Assembly: GCA_035480575.1 (NCBI GenBank)
Contig: DATIHR010000032.1
Span: forward strand, 1-39,766
DNA length: 39,766 nt
Origin: PMNU01 sp035480575
Lineage (GTDB): Bacteria; Patescibacteriota; Saccharimonadia; Saccharimonadales; UBA4665
Reading direction: 5' to 3'
The notes beneath the pieces were generated by a model. The model had not been told where the DNA came from and searched no databases. It was given only the letters and a program-made list of their open reading frames with translations. Below are positions 29,626 through 38,119 of the stretch, piece by piece (within the stretch, counting starts at the first letter, position 1; each line of letters begins with the position of its first letter). Made by a program: the position numbers and the translations under genes.

Positions 29626-31599
29626 ATGAGCGAATTCTTTGCGGGCAAATGGCGAGCCACCGTAAGCGGCCGTAATGCGGGTTTTAGCCAAAGGATAGTG
29701 GTAAGCGGCGCAGTCAGTGGCAATGGTGCTTACAATGGCGTTGTAGGCAATAGTTTTGTATTCGAAGACGGCCAGGTAGAACTGCAGTGGAATAACGATA
29801 CCGGCTCGGGCTGGCAGCCCAGTGGCATGATTAGCTCCATTGGCATGACGAGCCCTTTGGTAGTATTTCGCAGCATGTCGGCCGACGACAATTTTCCGGA
29901 CCAACGGGACGGCGACTACGACGATTTGGAAGTATGGTTCGAGCACATTGATGCAGTCTTTGACGTTACCCAGCGGCCCTTTGCCTTGGACCGCGGCAGC
30001 CTTACTATGTTTCCGGACGGTATTTTTGATGCCTCGCAGGGTGTGCAGTATATGGGTGTACGCGTTAAAAACACCTGGTTTTTTGACTGGCAGTCGGATT
30101 TTCCCGAAACCGGCATGAAGATAGGCATATCGCCCGATAGCCGCACTGCATTGGCGGCCGCGGGCGTGCAGGTTTTAGATAGCTGGTCGCCACAAGAACA
30201 ACAATCTTTTGGCCAAACGGTTGATGGGGGTTACGTGCGCGTACCCGACCTTAAGGTGAACGAAGAAACGACTATTTATTTTAAAGTAGACGTCACGAAT
30301 GCGTCGCCCTCTAAGCCAGAAGTTGGTTTTGTTGCCCAGCGCGACGCCTACGACCCTAACTACAATGCTCCTACGCGGGTTGTTGAAAAGCAGATATTTA
30401 TTAGCCGTAGCAATTACGACACGACAAACAAAGAGCTGGTTACGGCCCTGCCGGAAGGCACTTTATACCTCAAGCTTGATTCAATAAAACTTGACCCCAA
30501 GGCAGCTAACGACGCGGCCAAAGACCTTATGAAATGCCTCAAGGACCATGGCGGGGGTGGGGGCTCGCATGACGGCCATGATGGCGCTGGCGGTAACATG
30601 GGCGATTGGTGGCAAGACTGCGCTGCCCGTGAACTGTTCTGTAAAAAACGGGGCAGCAAAGTAGTGCGCCAAATGCTGCAAGAAATACTTGATGGCAAAG
30701 ATGTTGATATTTGCAAGCTGAAAGCGTTGCTGGACGGCTGCTGTGGCGACAAAAAACACGGCGGTTGCGATTGTCGGCCTGGCGGCCATGATGGCGGCGG
30801 AGACAACGGCGGCTACCCTGGTGGCGGTTGGGGAGATGGCACGGGCGTAGATGGCTGGTGCCGGGTAAAACCGGTGTACTGGTTGCCTATTAGTTTCGAA
30901 TACCGCATAGAACCAAACCCGGCCTACACTGGCCAATACGGCCCGCTGGCCTTCGAAGACCCTTGGTGGAAGGTGGTGCTGATTCTTCTGGCCATTCTTC
31001 TGGCCATTGCATCACTGGTATACGACTATGTCGAGGCTGGGCAGGACCCTAACTTCATCATTGGCAACATTTTACGTAATGGCGACGCCAATACGAATGC
31101 AGTAGACTGTGCTGTCTGCGATCTGAACGGTTCGCGTACGGTAAACTTGGGCCAACTGGACGCCCAGGGCGATGACGTCAACAACGGTTCGCCCATAGAA
31201 GGCCTTGGCAACATCATCCAGCTTGACCGCACCGATAATGGCGATGATGGTATTCAGGATGCTGTGCTTGGCAATGTCGTCTGGAAATCCGGCGGCCGCA
31301 GTGGCACTACTCGCGGCATGGTGGCTTCGGTTAACTTTGCCACCAATGTGACATACGATACTGAAGACACAATCTCTGGCACCATTAACTACGTGAACCA
31401 GGTGCATGTCACGCAAATCTCCACTTTGTCACAACCTCTTTCGCAAGGCGGTGACTCTGGATCGGTATGGGTGGATATGGCCAGTAAACGTCCGGTGGCC
31501 CTTAACTTTGCCGGGGACCTGGCAGATGCCGGGACCGACGGTGTAGGCAACCCGATTCGCCAAGTAGTAAACCAACTTAACATTCGCTTTAATAGCTAG
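29626..31599 (+). CDS. Trypsin-like peptidase, Asp/Ser part, with Cys/His/Gly-rich insert and TM helix
   Basis: 657 residues; SD AGGGGGTGGG. No signal peptide. About residues 1-300 are beta-rich and unassigned. About 304-412 form an insert very rich in Gly, His, Asp and Cys (GGCDCRPGGHDGGG), probably metal- or disulfide-stabilised. A membrane helix follows (VVLILLAILLAIASLVY, about 450-466). The last 170 residues match the second half of a trypsin-fold peptidase: NAVDCAVCDL with Asp494 as the likely catalytic Asp, SGGRSGTTRGMV, and QGGDSGSVWV with Ser611, then VALNFAGD and NPIRQVVNQLNIRF. The His-containing half, normally upstream in the same chain, is absent and is found in the next gene, 10 bp downstream. 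Confidence 0.75.
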   Translation: MSEFFAGKWRATVSGRNAGFSQRIVVSGAVSGNGAYNGVVGNSFVFEDGQVELQWNNDTGSGWQPSGMISSIGMTSPLVVFRSMSADDNFPDQRDGDYDDLEVWFEHIDAVFDVTQRPFALDRGSLTMFPDGIFDASQGVQYMGVRVKNTWFFDWQSDFPETGMKIGISPDSRTALAAAGVQVLDSWSPQEQQSFGQTVDGGYVRVPDLKVNEETTIYFKVDVTNASPSKPEVGFVAQRDAYDPNYNAPTRVVEKQIFISRSNYDTTNKELVTALPEGTLYLKLDSIKLDPKAANDAAKDLMKCLKDHGGGGGSHDGHDGAGGNMGDWWQDCAARELFCKKRGSKVVRQMLQEILDGKDVDICKLKALLDGCCGDKKHGGCDCRPGGHDGGGDNGGYPGGGWGDGTGVDGWCRVKPVYWLPISFEYRIEPNPAYTGQYGPLAFEDPWWKVVLILLAILLAIASLVYDYVEAGQDPNFIIGNILRNGDANTNAVDCAVCDLNGSRTVNLGQLDAQGDDVNNGSPIEGLGNIIQLDRTDNGDDGIQDAVLGNVVWKSGGRSGTTRGMVASVNFATNVTYDTEDTISGTINYVNQVHVTQISTLSQPLSQGGDSGSVWVDMASKRPVALNFAGDLADAGTDGVGNPIRQVVNQLNIRFNS

Positions 31600-31609
31600 G
31601 GGTAAGGGG

Positions 31610-33418
31610 ATGAACAAAGATTTCTTTGCACAACTAGATCGTGCTGTGACGGCAGCTTCCCATAACGAAAAAGAGCTTTTGGCTTACCCGGGCGTTGTAT
31701 CGGTAGGCGCTGGGCCAGAACGGGCGAGTGGTAAACTCACCGGCAAAGCCGCCATTGTTGTAACGGTGCGCAGTAAGAAAGCCGACAAAGAGTTAGGCGG
31801 TGATAAGCCCTTGCCCACGCAACTCAACGGTATACCTGTAGATGTGGTCGAGCTGGGCAAATCAGTAGAAGCGCCCGAAATTGTGGCCGCTCAGCAAAAA
31901 GCCAAAAAAGTGCTCGACAGTATTAAGGACGAATGGCTGCGAAAACCGGGCGTTACCGGCCTTGGTATTGGCTACAAAACAACTGGCGGCCAGATGAACG
32001 TCAATCAAATCGTACTTAAAATATATGTAAACCAAAAGCTAAGCGATGCCGAGGTAAAGGCTCGCAAACTCACCGCAGTCCCTGCCAAAATAGACGGCGT
32101 TGTCACCGATGTGGAACAGCTTGGCACCCTGCGCCCAGCGGCCAGTGCCAGCGGCTCGCGCGATGACCGTAAAGACCCGCTCGTAGGCGGCCTAACCGTG
32201 GGCGTCAACACGAAGCCATTTTGGTTTGGTACACTAGGCTCGATTGTGTTCGATCGCGGCACAGGCCAGCAGCTCGTGCTCAGTAACCAGCACGTCCTTG
32301 ACGGCCCGGTTGGTACCGAGGTCGTGCAGCCCTCGCCAATTGGCCTAGACGATTCACTAGAAATCGGCTTTCAGCTCGATATCTGTAACCCGCTGCATTT
32401 TATTCGCCTGGATACACCCAATACCACGGTAGGTACAGTGCTTGCTGGTGCTGCCGTAGCCGCACTAACTGCCGCGGCTTTAAGTGACGAAATCGATCCT
32501 ACTCGCCGTGGCCAAGAGGCTACTGTGCCGCCAGCCGGAGCCAAAACGGTCGCCGAGGCTCACAAAGTTACCTTTGATTACCCCGAGCTACCAACGCCCG
32601 GCACGCATTTTAAAGTAAAAACCGACTGGCACTATACCCGCCACACCGATGCCGGCAATCTGTCGCACAGCGCCAGCGAGGTAAAAACAAATCCGCATGT
32701 ACTGGTCGACAAACTATTGCTGACCGATAAAAAACTGTATCGACCCGGCGAAACTATAAAATTGTACGGCCTGATACTGCCGGAGGCTTGCGCGCCAAAG
32801 TCGGGCGACAAACCACAGCCGGTAACCCTGCACGATATACCTAGCCTTACCCACATGACTAACTTTACGCCGCCCAGCTTAACTGCCGGTGCGTCGAACC
32901 ATCCGTATACGGTGTACACAAATGATAAGCCACACGTAACGGGTACCGTACATACCGACAAAAATGAGAAACTGCAAACCACCGCGGCGTCGATACTTAA
33001 CGCGTGCCGTTGCGACCGCTACCACGCCACGGCCATCCTTACGCCGACAACTGTAGATAAAGCCTTCCCGGTAGTGCTGCGTCAGCCCGTAGCCGCCGCC
33101 AAGGCCTCGGTGTATACGGATATTTTGCAGATTGTTAAAAAGCTCGAAAACAAAGAACTGGAACAGCGTGTGTACACGTTGCTACGTTACGGCTGCCTGT
33201 ATACCGGCGAACTTACCGTTGGCGACATACCCATGGGCCCCTGGAAACACTACTTCTTTGTGCAAACGGTTAATAATGCTCCGGCTGGCATGGATCCGTT
33301 GGAGGCTGCCAAAATTATCGGCGGGCTGCCGGTAAGCCAAAACACCAGGCCCACGTTAGATGTGGCCTGCGGCCCATTTGTATGGGAGGACGGCCAGTTT
33401 GATATTGAGCTAATTTAA
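31610..33418 (+). CDS. Trypsin-like peptidase, His part, with duplicated N-terminal module
   Basis: 602 residues; SD AAGGGG. No signal peptide. Two tandem copies of a roughly 70-residue module (PGVVSVGAG...IPVDVVELG and PGVTGLGIGY...VVTDVEQLG) match the N-terminal region normally found ahead of NAL1-like/bacterial trypsin-like peptidases. Then GGLTVGVN...FGTLGSIVFDRGTG and LVLSNQHVLDG with the catalytic His228, VVQPSP. No GDSG or catalytic Asp segment follows; instead a hydrophobic Ala-rich stretch (about 281-295) and an unassigned region of about 300 residues including DEIDPTRRGQEAT and a Cys pair (NACRCDRY). It is probably the complementary half of the upstream product. Confidence 0.75.
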   Translation: MNKDFFAQLDRAVTAASHNEKELLAYPGVVSVGAGPERASGKLTGKAAIVVTVRSKKADKELGGDKPLPTQLNGIPVDVVELGKSVEAPEIVAAQQKAKKVLDSIKDEWLRKPGVTGLGIGYKTTGGQMNVNQIVLKIYVNQKLSDAEVKARKLTAVPAKIDGVVTDVEQLGTLRPAASASGSRDDRKDPLVGGLTVGVNTKPFWFGTLGSIVFDRGTGQQLVLSNQHVLDGPVGTEVVQPSPIGLDDSLEIGFQLDICNPLHFIRLDTPNTTVGTVLAGAAVAALTAAALSDEIDPTRRGQEATVPPAGAKTVAEAHKVTFDYPELPTPGTHFKVKTDWHYTRHTDAGNLSHSASEVKTNPHVLVDKLLLTDKKLYRPGETIKLYGLILPEACAPKSGDKPQPVTLHDIPSLTHMTNFTPPSLTAGASNHPYTVYTNDKPHVTGTVHTDKNEKLQTTAASILNACRCDRYHATAILTPTTVDKAFPVVLRQPVAAAKASVYTDILQIVKKLENKELEQRVYTLLRYGCLYTGELTVGDIPMGPWKHYFFVQTVNNAPAGMDPLEAAKIIGGLPVSQNTRPTLDVACGPFVWEDGQFDIELI

Positions 33419-33433
33419 CGCGCTTTTGAAACG

Positions 33434-34777
33434 CTAATCTTCGGCTATAAGTACTGCAATCGGCCGCTTACGTGTAAGCATTAGGGTTGGCAAAACTAAT
33501 CCGGCGGCTACGAGCCCGAGCGTTACACCCACGCCGGCAGTGAGTGTTGCGGGCGAAAAATAAGGCACCCAGGTATGGGCTGCCTGGTGCATCATAGGGG
33601 CTAATGTTGCGAGGGCTACTATGGCCGCCATCGCTAGCCCCAGCCCTGTAATAATCAGGGTTTGTATTGCAGCCATGCTAACCAATGTGCTGCGTCTGGC
33701 GCCAGCGAGCTGCATGACAGACAGGTTGCGCCGGCGGGCGATGCTAATGGTGATCAAGCAGTTTAGCGCCGCGACAGCCGCAAAAATACCGTAGACTGCT
33801 GTGCCGGAGTATTCCAGCCATAACGCCTCGGGTGCGGGATGGTGGTGTGTACTATGCATAATCGTGCCAAAACCACCTATTTTGACTGCCGTAAAGCCGA
33901 CAGCCAATATGAGGGGGATAAGCGCACCGGACAGGGAACGTGTAATAGTATCAAGGTCATCGACGGCCAGGCGCAATGTGTGTTTGCTGGGCAAAGCATT
34001 CAGGCTTTTGGTAACGAAGCGTATGCAGAGTGGTGCTACCATGCCCATGCCGATGCATTCAGCCAGAATGACGAACAGGGCGGCATCGCCAGCATGTTCC
34101 GAGGAAGTTTTAGTTAGTACGATCGAGGCTGAGATGCCTGCGCCAACTAGCAGAAACCCGATTATTGTACGTGTTGCGGAGATACGTAAATTACCGATGC
34201 TGGCGCGGACTAGTGCGGTGTTTGGCGGCCGGCGTGATGCTGGTATGACAGCTATAAGTGTACCGACGACCGACGTGACAAGGCAGATACCAATCACGAT
34301 GGGGAGGGCAATCGGTGTTGCGACGTAGGTGACATTCTGCGGCAGGGCGCCATGGGCGCGGAGCAGTTCGAGCCAAAAGTGACAGACTGGAAGCGACAGA
34401 AAGAAGCCGATTGTAGCGGCGGGGGCAGCAATAATAGCGGCTTGCCGGGCAAGGCAGCGTCGCACCTGCCCTGGTGACGCGCCGATAGACCGTAGCAAGG
34501 CAATATCGCGCATCTGTCGTGACATGGCCAAATTCATAGTGACACCCACAATAATAATGAGCATGTAGATGGAGATGCCTAGGAAAACAATGGTAGCGTC
34601 ACGCAAGTCTACTAGGTCAACATTTTGTAACTGTGACGGTGTGAGTGAGCGGCTGATTGAACTGTTGGCAGCAATCATGGTGGCGATAATCGCTGCGCCG
34701 GTCATTTGGGTAATAGCTGGGCCAATGAGCGTCCAACGGTGCCGGAGCATTGCCTGGCGGGTAATGCCGCTGGCCAT
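33434..34777 (-). CDS. ABC transporter permease, FtsX/MacB-like
   Basis: 447 residues from the ATG at 34777, chosen for GAGGA 9 nt upstream and 1 nt after the ATPase stop. Eight or more hydrophobic helices in two repeats, each with the FtsX-domain order: long helix, SRQMRDIALLRSIGASPGQVRR, then paired helices; second copy SIARRRNLSVMQLAGARRSTL. These permeases pair with MacB/LolD-type ATPases and use mechanotransmission rather than substrate channels, exporting peptides or lipoproteins. No accessory protein is seen next to it. Confidence 0.88.
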   Translation of the reverse strand: MASGITRQAMLRHRWTLIGPAITQMTGAAIIATMIAANSSISRSLTPSQLQNVDLVDLRDATIVFLGISIYMLIIIVGVTMNLAMSRQMRDIALLRSIGASPGQVRRCLARQAAIIAAPAATIGFFLSLPVCHFWLELLRAHGALPQNVTYVATPIALPIVIGICLVTSVVGTLIAVIPASRRPPNTALVRASIGNLRISATRTIIGFLLVGAGISASIVLTKTSSEHAGDAALFVILAECIGMGMVAPLCIRFVTKSLNALPSKHTLRLAVDDLDTITRSLSGALIPLILAVGFTAVKIGGFGTIMHSTHHHPAPEALWLEYSGTAVYGIFAAVAALNCLITISIARRRNLSVMQLAGARRSTLVSMAAIQTLIITGLGLAMAAIVALATLAPMMHQAAHTWVPYFSPATLTAGVGVTLGLVAAGLVLPTLMLTRKRPIAVLIAED

Positions 34778-34778
34778 A

Positions 34779-35516
34779 TTAGGCATTCCTCGCCGTGGTG
34801 TCGGCAAGTAGCTTGGCAATCGTATTGGCATCCGGAGTTTGACGGTCGTCTACAATACGTCCCGCCTTTAGTAGTACGAGCCGGTCGGTAACGGCCGCGA
34901 TATGCGGGTCATGAGTGACCATAACAATCGTATGCCCGTTGGCGGTGACGGCACTACGGAGCAGCTGCATAATATGGCTGCCAGTTGTCGGGTCCAGTGC
35001 GCCAGTAGGTTCGTCGGCAAAGATTATGGGTGGTGCCGTTACCAGTATGCGGGCAATGGCTACCCGTTGCTTTTGGCCGCCTGAAAGTTCTCCGACAGGT
35101 TTGTGGCCCATACCGGTTAACCCCACTGCCGCGAGCACTTCGCCCAGTTCACGCCGTTGTTTGGCGCCAAGCCGCACAGGCAGCAATACGTTTTGCGTGA
35201 CAGTCAGTTCGGTCAGTAGGTTGTATGACTGGAACACGACACCAAGGTTATCCCGGCGGAGGCGAGTTAGCCGGGCCTCGCCCATGCGGGTAATATCTTT
35301 GCCCAGCAGTTGCACAGTGCCCGAGGTTGACCGTTCCAACCCGGCTGCGCAGTTGAGCAGCGTGCTTTTGCCCGACCCTGTGGCGCCCATTATGGCTACG
35401 AATGTACCCGGCATAATGCTGAGTGAAACATCATCGAGGGCAATAGTTTTTTTATCGCGTTCGCCAAAATGCCGGCTGACATGGCCAAGCTGTACGGCGG
35501 GTAATGAGGCCTCCAT
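34779..35516 (-). CDS. ABC transporter ATP-binding protein, MacB/LolD-like
   Basis: 245 residues. Walker A MGATGSGKST, Q-loop VVFQSYNLL, signature LSGGQKQRVAIAR, Walker B IIFADEPTGALD, H-loop VMVTHD. The Ala-for-Pro in GATGSGKS is common in this family. ATP hydrolysis drives the FtsX-like permease encoded 1 bp downstream. SD AGGAG 8-9 nt before the ATG. Divergent from the Nudix gene. Confidence 0.93.
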   Translation of the reverse strand: MEASLPAVQLGHVSRHFGERDKKTIALDDVSLSIMPGTFVAIMGATGSGKSTLLNCAAGLERSTSGTVQLLGKDITRMGEARLTRLRRDNLGVVFQSYNLLTELTVTQNVLLPVRLGAKQRRELGEVLAAVGLTGMGHKPVGELSGGQKQRVAIARILVTAPPIIFADEPTGALDPTTGSHIMQLLRSAVTANGHTIVMVTHDPHIAAVTDRLVLLKAGRIVDDRQTPDANTIAKLLADTTARNA

Positions 35517-35601
35517 AGTTATGCTCCTATGCTCTATTTACATACTAATTATGCAGCATAACGAGGATGTATGCCTAGCTTCCTAAGAAGAGCTATTATT
35601 T

Positions 35602-35610
35602 TGCTATAGT
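35602..35610 (+). promoter_or_regulatory. Extended -10 of the Nudix gene, leaderless
   Basis: TGCTATAGT ends 6 nt before the ATG at 35617; no SD. Confidence 0.65.
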
Positions 35611-35616
35611 GCTAGC

Positions 35617-36192
35617 ATGACGCACATGAAGCAGGCCATACTTGACGCAGTTAACGCCATACAGCCACTTGACGATTTAGAGCAAGAACACAAGGATGAC
35701 GTTTTGGCGTGGGTAAAATCTGGCGCGCCACTATTCCGTATTAGTAAGCCCGACAATCCGCCGAAGCACCTCGTATCTTACTTTGTGCTGTATGACCCAC
35801 AAAGCTCGCAACTGATGCTCATCGACCACATAAAGGCTCGGCTATGGCTACCGACGGGCGGACATGTTGAAATTGACGAAGATCCTCGTACGACCGTGAG
35901 CCGTGAAGCGTATGAAGAACTACGGATAACTCCGAAGTTTGGCACAGTGTTTGGCCATGATCCACTTTTCGTGACCGTTACAGAAACAAAAGGTCAGGGT
36001 GCTCATACTGATGTCAGCCTATGGTATGTGATTGAAGGTACGAGTACGGATGTGTTGGCTTACGACAAAGTCGAGATGAATAGTTATAAATGGCTATCGC
36101 TGCAAGATGTGCTAGATACTGATATATCTGAATTAGATCCTCATATGCATCGCTTTGTAGCAAAAATGCAGCGTACCATTGCTGATAAGTAG
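35617..36192 (+). CDS. Nudix hydrolase
   Basis: 191 residues. The Nudix box begins at GGHVEID and continues through REAYEEL; it fits Gx5Ex7REUxEExGU except at the last Gly (Arg). The Glu pair binds Mg2+ and supports hydrolysis of a nucleoside diphosphate linked to another group. Flanking ARLWLPTGG is typical of house-cleaning type enzymes. The substrate cannot be deduced. Leaderless promoter; divergent from the ABC exporter. Confidence 0.9.
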   Translation: MTHMKQAILDAVNAIQPLDDLEQEHKDDVLAWVKSGAPLFRISKPDNPPKHLVSYFVLYDPQSSQLMLIDHIKARLWLPTGGHVEIDEDPRTTVSREAYEELRITPKFGTVFGHDPLFVTVTETKGQGAHTDVSLWYVIEGTSTDVLAYDKVEMNSYKWLSLQDVLDTDISELDPHMHRFVAKMQRTIADK

Positions 36193-36207
36193 TAGTGTTA
36201 CCATAAG

Positions 36208-36216
36208 TGTTAAAAT
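36208..36216 (+). promoter_or_regulatory. Extended -10 of the 36225 gene, leaderless
   Basis: TGTTAAAAT ends 8 nt before the ATG at 36225; no SD. The same nonamer precedes the gene at 29360. Confidence 0.6.
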
Positions 36217-36224
36217 ATTGTTTT

Positions 36225-36938
36225 ATGGCTGAATTATCAGGCGCGGAAGTTCCTAAAGTCTCAAGAGAGGAATTATTGCGTACTGCAGCGCGTCTGTTTA
36301 CGGGCGTTGCCTTTCAAAGTCATACTGTCATAGTCACCCCTGACATCATCGTTGACAGAGTTTTGCCCGAAGTAGAACAAGCGGTACAAGTTGAATATGA
36401 CCGTGCAAGAGATGAGGAGCTCCAAAAACAAGAGCAGGAAAAAGCTGCATGGAGGCGACGCTCAATCGGAACGGTAATTGGTGACATATTGAGAAGGCGA
36501 AACTACTGTGGCTTTGGTGGTGCATATGAGCTCAAGCCCAATATAAGCTATATGACAATTAGTGAACGAAGCATAAGCGGCAGCCTGCCATTGGGTGAAG
36601 ACTGGCCCCGGCTGCCAGTTTATATTAGTCAGGAATACTTTAAAGGGAGCCTAGCTGTTGCAAGGCAAGAATTTACGCTTGACCCCGAAGCTTATCTGTT
36701 AAGAGTCGGTTTATGCTATCCGGTATCCGATAGCGTGCGTACGGACTTAGGAGTCGCGCATACGCTGTATCCGTACGGAAATAAAATAAAAACAGAAACT
36801 CGAGTTATTTTTGGAGGCTATTGGAGCGGAATACCGCACCAACCTTTTTCTGATAAGCCTGCTGACCCATCAGTATATATGAACAGAGCTATGGAAATGC
36901 TTATTGAGGGGCAAGGCACTACATATACATATCGATAG
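36225..36938 (+). CDS. Hypothetical protein
   Basis: 237 residues from the ATG at 36225 (MAELSGAEVPK). A helical N-terminal third with a charged coiled-coil-like stretch (EVEQAVQVEYDRARDEELQK...KAAWRRR, about 50-85), then a beta-rich part (YELKPNISYMTISERSISGSLP, EFTLDPEAYLLRVGLCYP, TETRVIFGGYWSG). No signal peptide. No family recognised. Confidence 0.65.
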   Translation: MAELSGAEVPKVSREELLRTAARLFTGVAFQSHTVIVTPDIIVDRVLPEVEQAVQVEYDRARDEELQKQEQEKAAWRRRSIGTVIGDILRRRNYCGFGGAYELKPNISYMTISERSISGSLPLGEDWPRLPVYISQEYFKGSLAVARQEFTLDPEAYLLRVGLCYPVSDSVRTDLGVAHTLYPYGNKIKTETRVIFGGYWSGIPHQPFSDKPADPSVYMNRAMEMLIEGQGTTYTYR

Positions 36939-37038
36939 TTTGTCCTCGCGTTCGGCTAGAGTGGCTTACGTATAGCACAATAGTTATACTTATGGTATTA
37001 TAAGTTTTTATGTGTAGCTTACGCAAGGTAGTTTCGCT

Positions 37039-37863
37039 ATGATACAGCGTCTTTTCAAAAAACCGCTGCCCGAAAATTTTGCGGATGTGTATATGTCGTC
37101 CAATCAACATTATCCGCAAATTGATACCGCGCTTATTTTTGGTACCGGCGCGGTAGCCATAGATGCTATTTTAAGCAACGAGTTGCGAGTTACAGACTTG
37201 CCGCGGCTGCAGGCTACTAAAGCGCAGGTCGCTGCCACGATGGAGCGGGTTGCAAACCTCCATAAGGCGTTTGCTATTCCTATGCCGATTGCCAATAAAC
37301 CGCTGCCCAATAACGAGCGTGCGGTTACCCCTAAGCGCGTGCGTACCCTAATGAGTGATGGCTGGCGCGATGGCGTACGCCTTGTTGGTGCCAATTATTC
37401 CGCAGCCACGCTCCCTGAGGTACCGGCATTGCCGGAGCAGTATATTGCGTATTCTTTGCCGAACAAACTATACCCAAAGGCTGAACGTACGGCTTATAAC
37501 GAGTTGTTGCGGCAGGGGCCTAATGGTAGCTTCCGGCCAGAACTTGTTGCGTTTGGCGGGCTGCTGCGTGAGGGCGCTACCATACTTGCAGATGAACCAG
37601 CCCGTGATGCTGCACGCGCTTATCGCAAAAACTATAGTGCGTTGTATGCGCCAGACATAACCCGCCCGGAGTGGGACGATATAGCACAGCGTATTACGGA
37701 GTTCCGGCCCGTTCTGCAAGGCATGCTGCAGGAAGGGCTGGTGCATGCGCTACCAGATATTAGCGACCGAGCTGGCTACAATGTGCCGCCAGACGCGGTC
37801 GGTGCAATTGTCCAGAGTGCGGTTGCCTGGCGGACTAACCTGCCTGTGCCACCGTCAAAATAA
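37039..37863 (+). CDS. Hypothetical protein
   Basis: 274 residues, cytosolic, helical, Pro- and Ala-rich. AAGGTAG 7 nt before the ATG serves as SD; possible -10 boxes TATTAT/TATACT upstream. Possible secondary features: RVTDLPRLQATKAQVAATMERV helix, PKRVRTLMSDGWRDGVRLVG, PEQYIAYSLPNKLYPKAE. Nothing identifies a function. Confidence 0.65.
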   Translation: MIQRLFKKPLPENFADVYMSSNQHYPQIDTALIFGTGAVAIDAILSNELRVTDLPRLQATKAQVAATMERVANLHKAFAIPMPIANKPLPNNERAVTPKRVRTLMSDGWRDGVRLVGANYSAATLPEVPALPEQYIAYSLPNKLYPKAERTAYNELLRQGPNGSFRPELVAFGGLLREGATILADEPARDAARAYRKNYSALYAPDITRPEWDDIAQRITEFRPVLQGMLQEGLVHALPDISDRAGYNVPPDAVGAIVQSAVAWRTNLPVPPSK

Positions 37864-38082
37864 ATGACCCACCTTTGCCTTTCTAGGGGCTCGGTGGAGT
37901 GCACGCCGGTTGATGAAACCGTGGTGTATTTTTAGCAACTGTACCAGCAGCTTAGTGCACTAAAGTTTTGACATACAATTGTCACATATTCACAGACATA
38001 GTAAAGCCTCTACGCGTTGTACTGGCGTAAAAGTTATTCACAGGCTGGTGGGGCACAGGTATGTTCACTTTCCGTTCGTTCC

Positions 38083-38111
38083 TTGACGATAGCTGTACAG
38101 CATCCTTAAAT
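38083..38111 (+). promoter_or_regulatory. Promoter of the secreted SGNH protein, leaderless
   Basis: TTGACG (38083-38088), 17 bp, TTAAAT (38106-38111), then 8 nt to the ATG at 38120. A TGACA-TACAAT-TGTCA inverted repeat lies further up near 37968-37983. Nothing else is recognised between 37864 and 38082. Confidence 0.5.
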
Positions 38112-38119
38112 AGAAAGCT

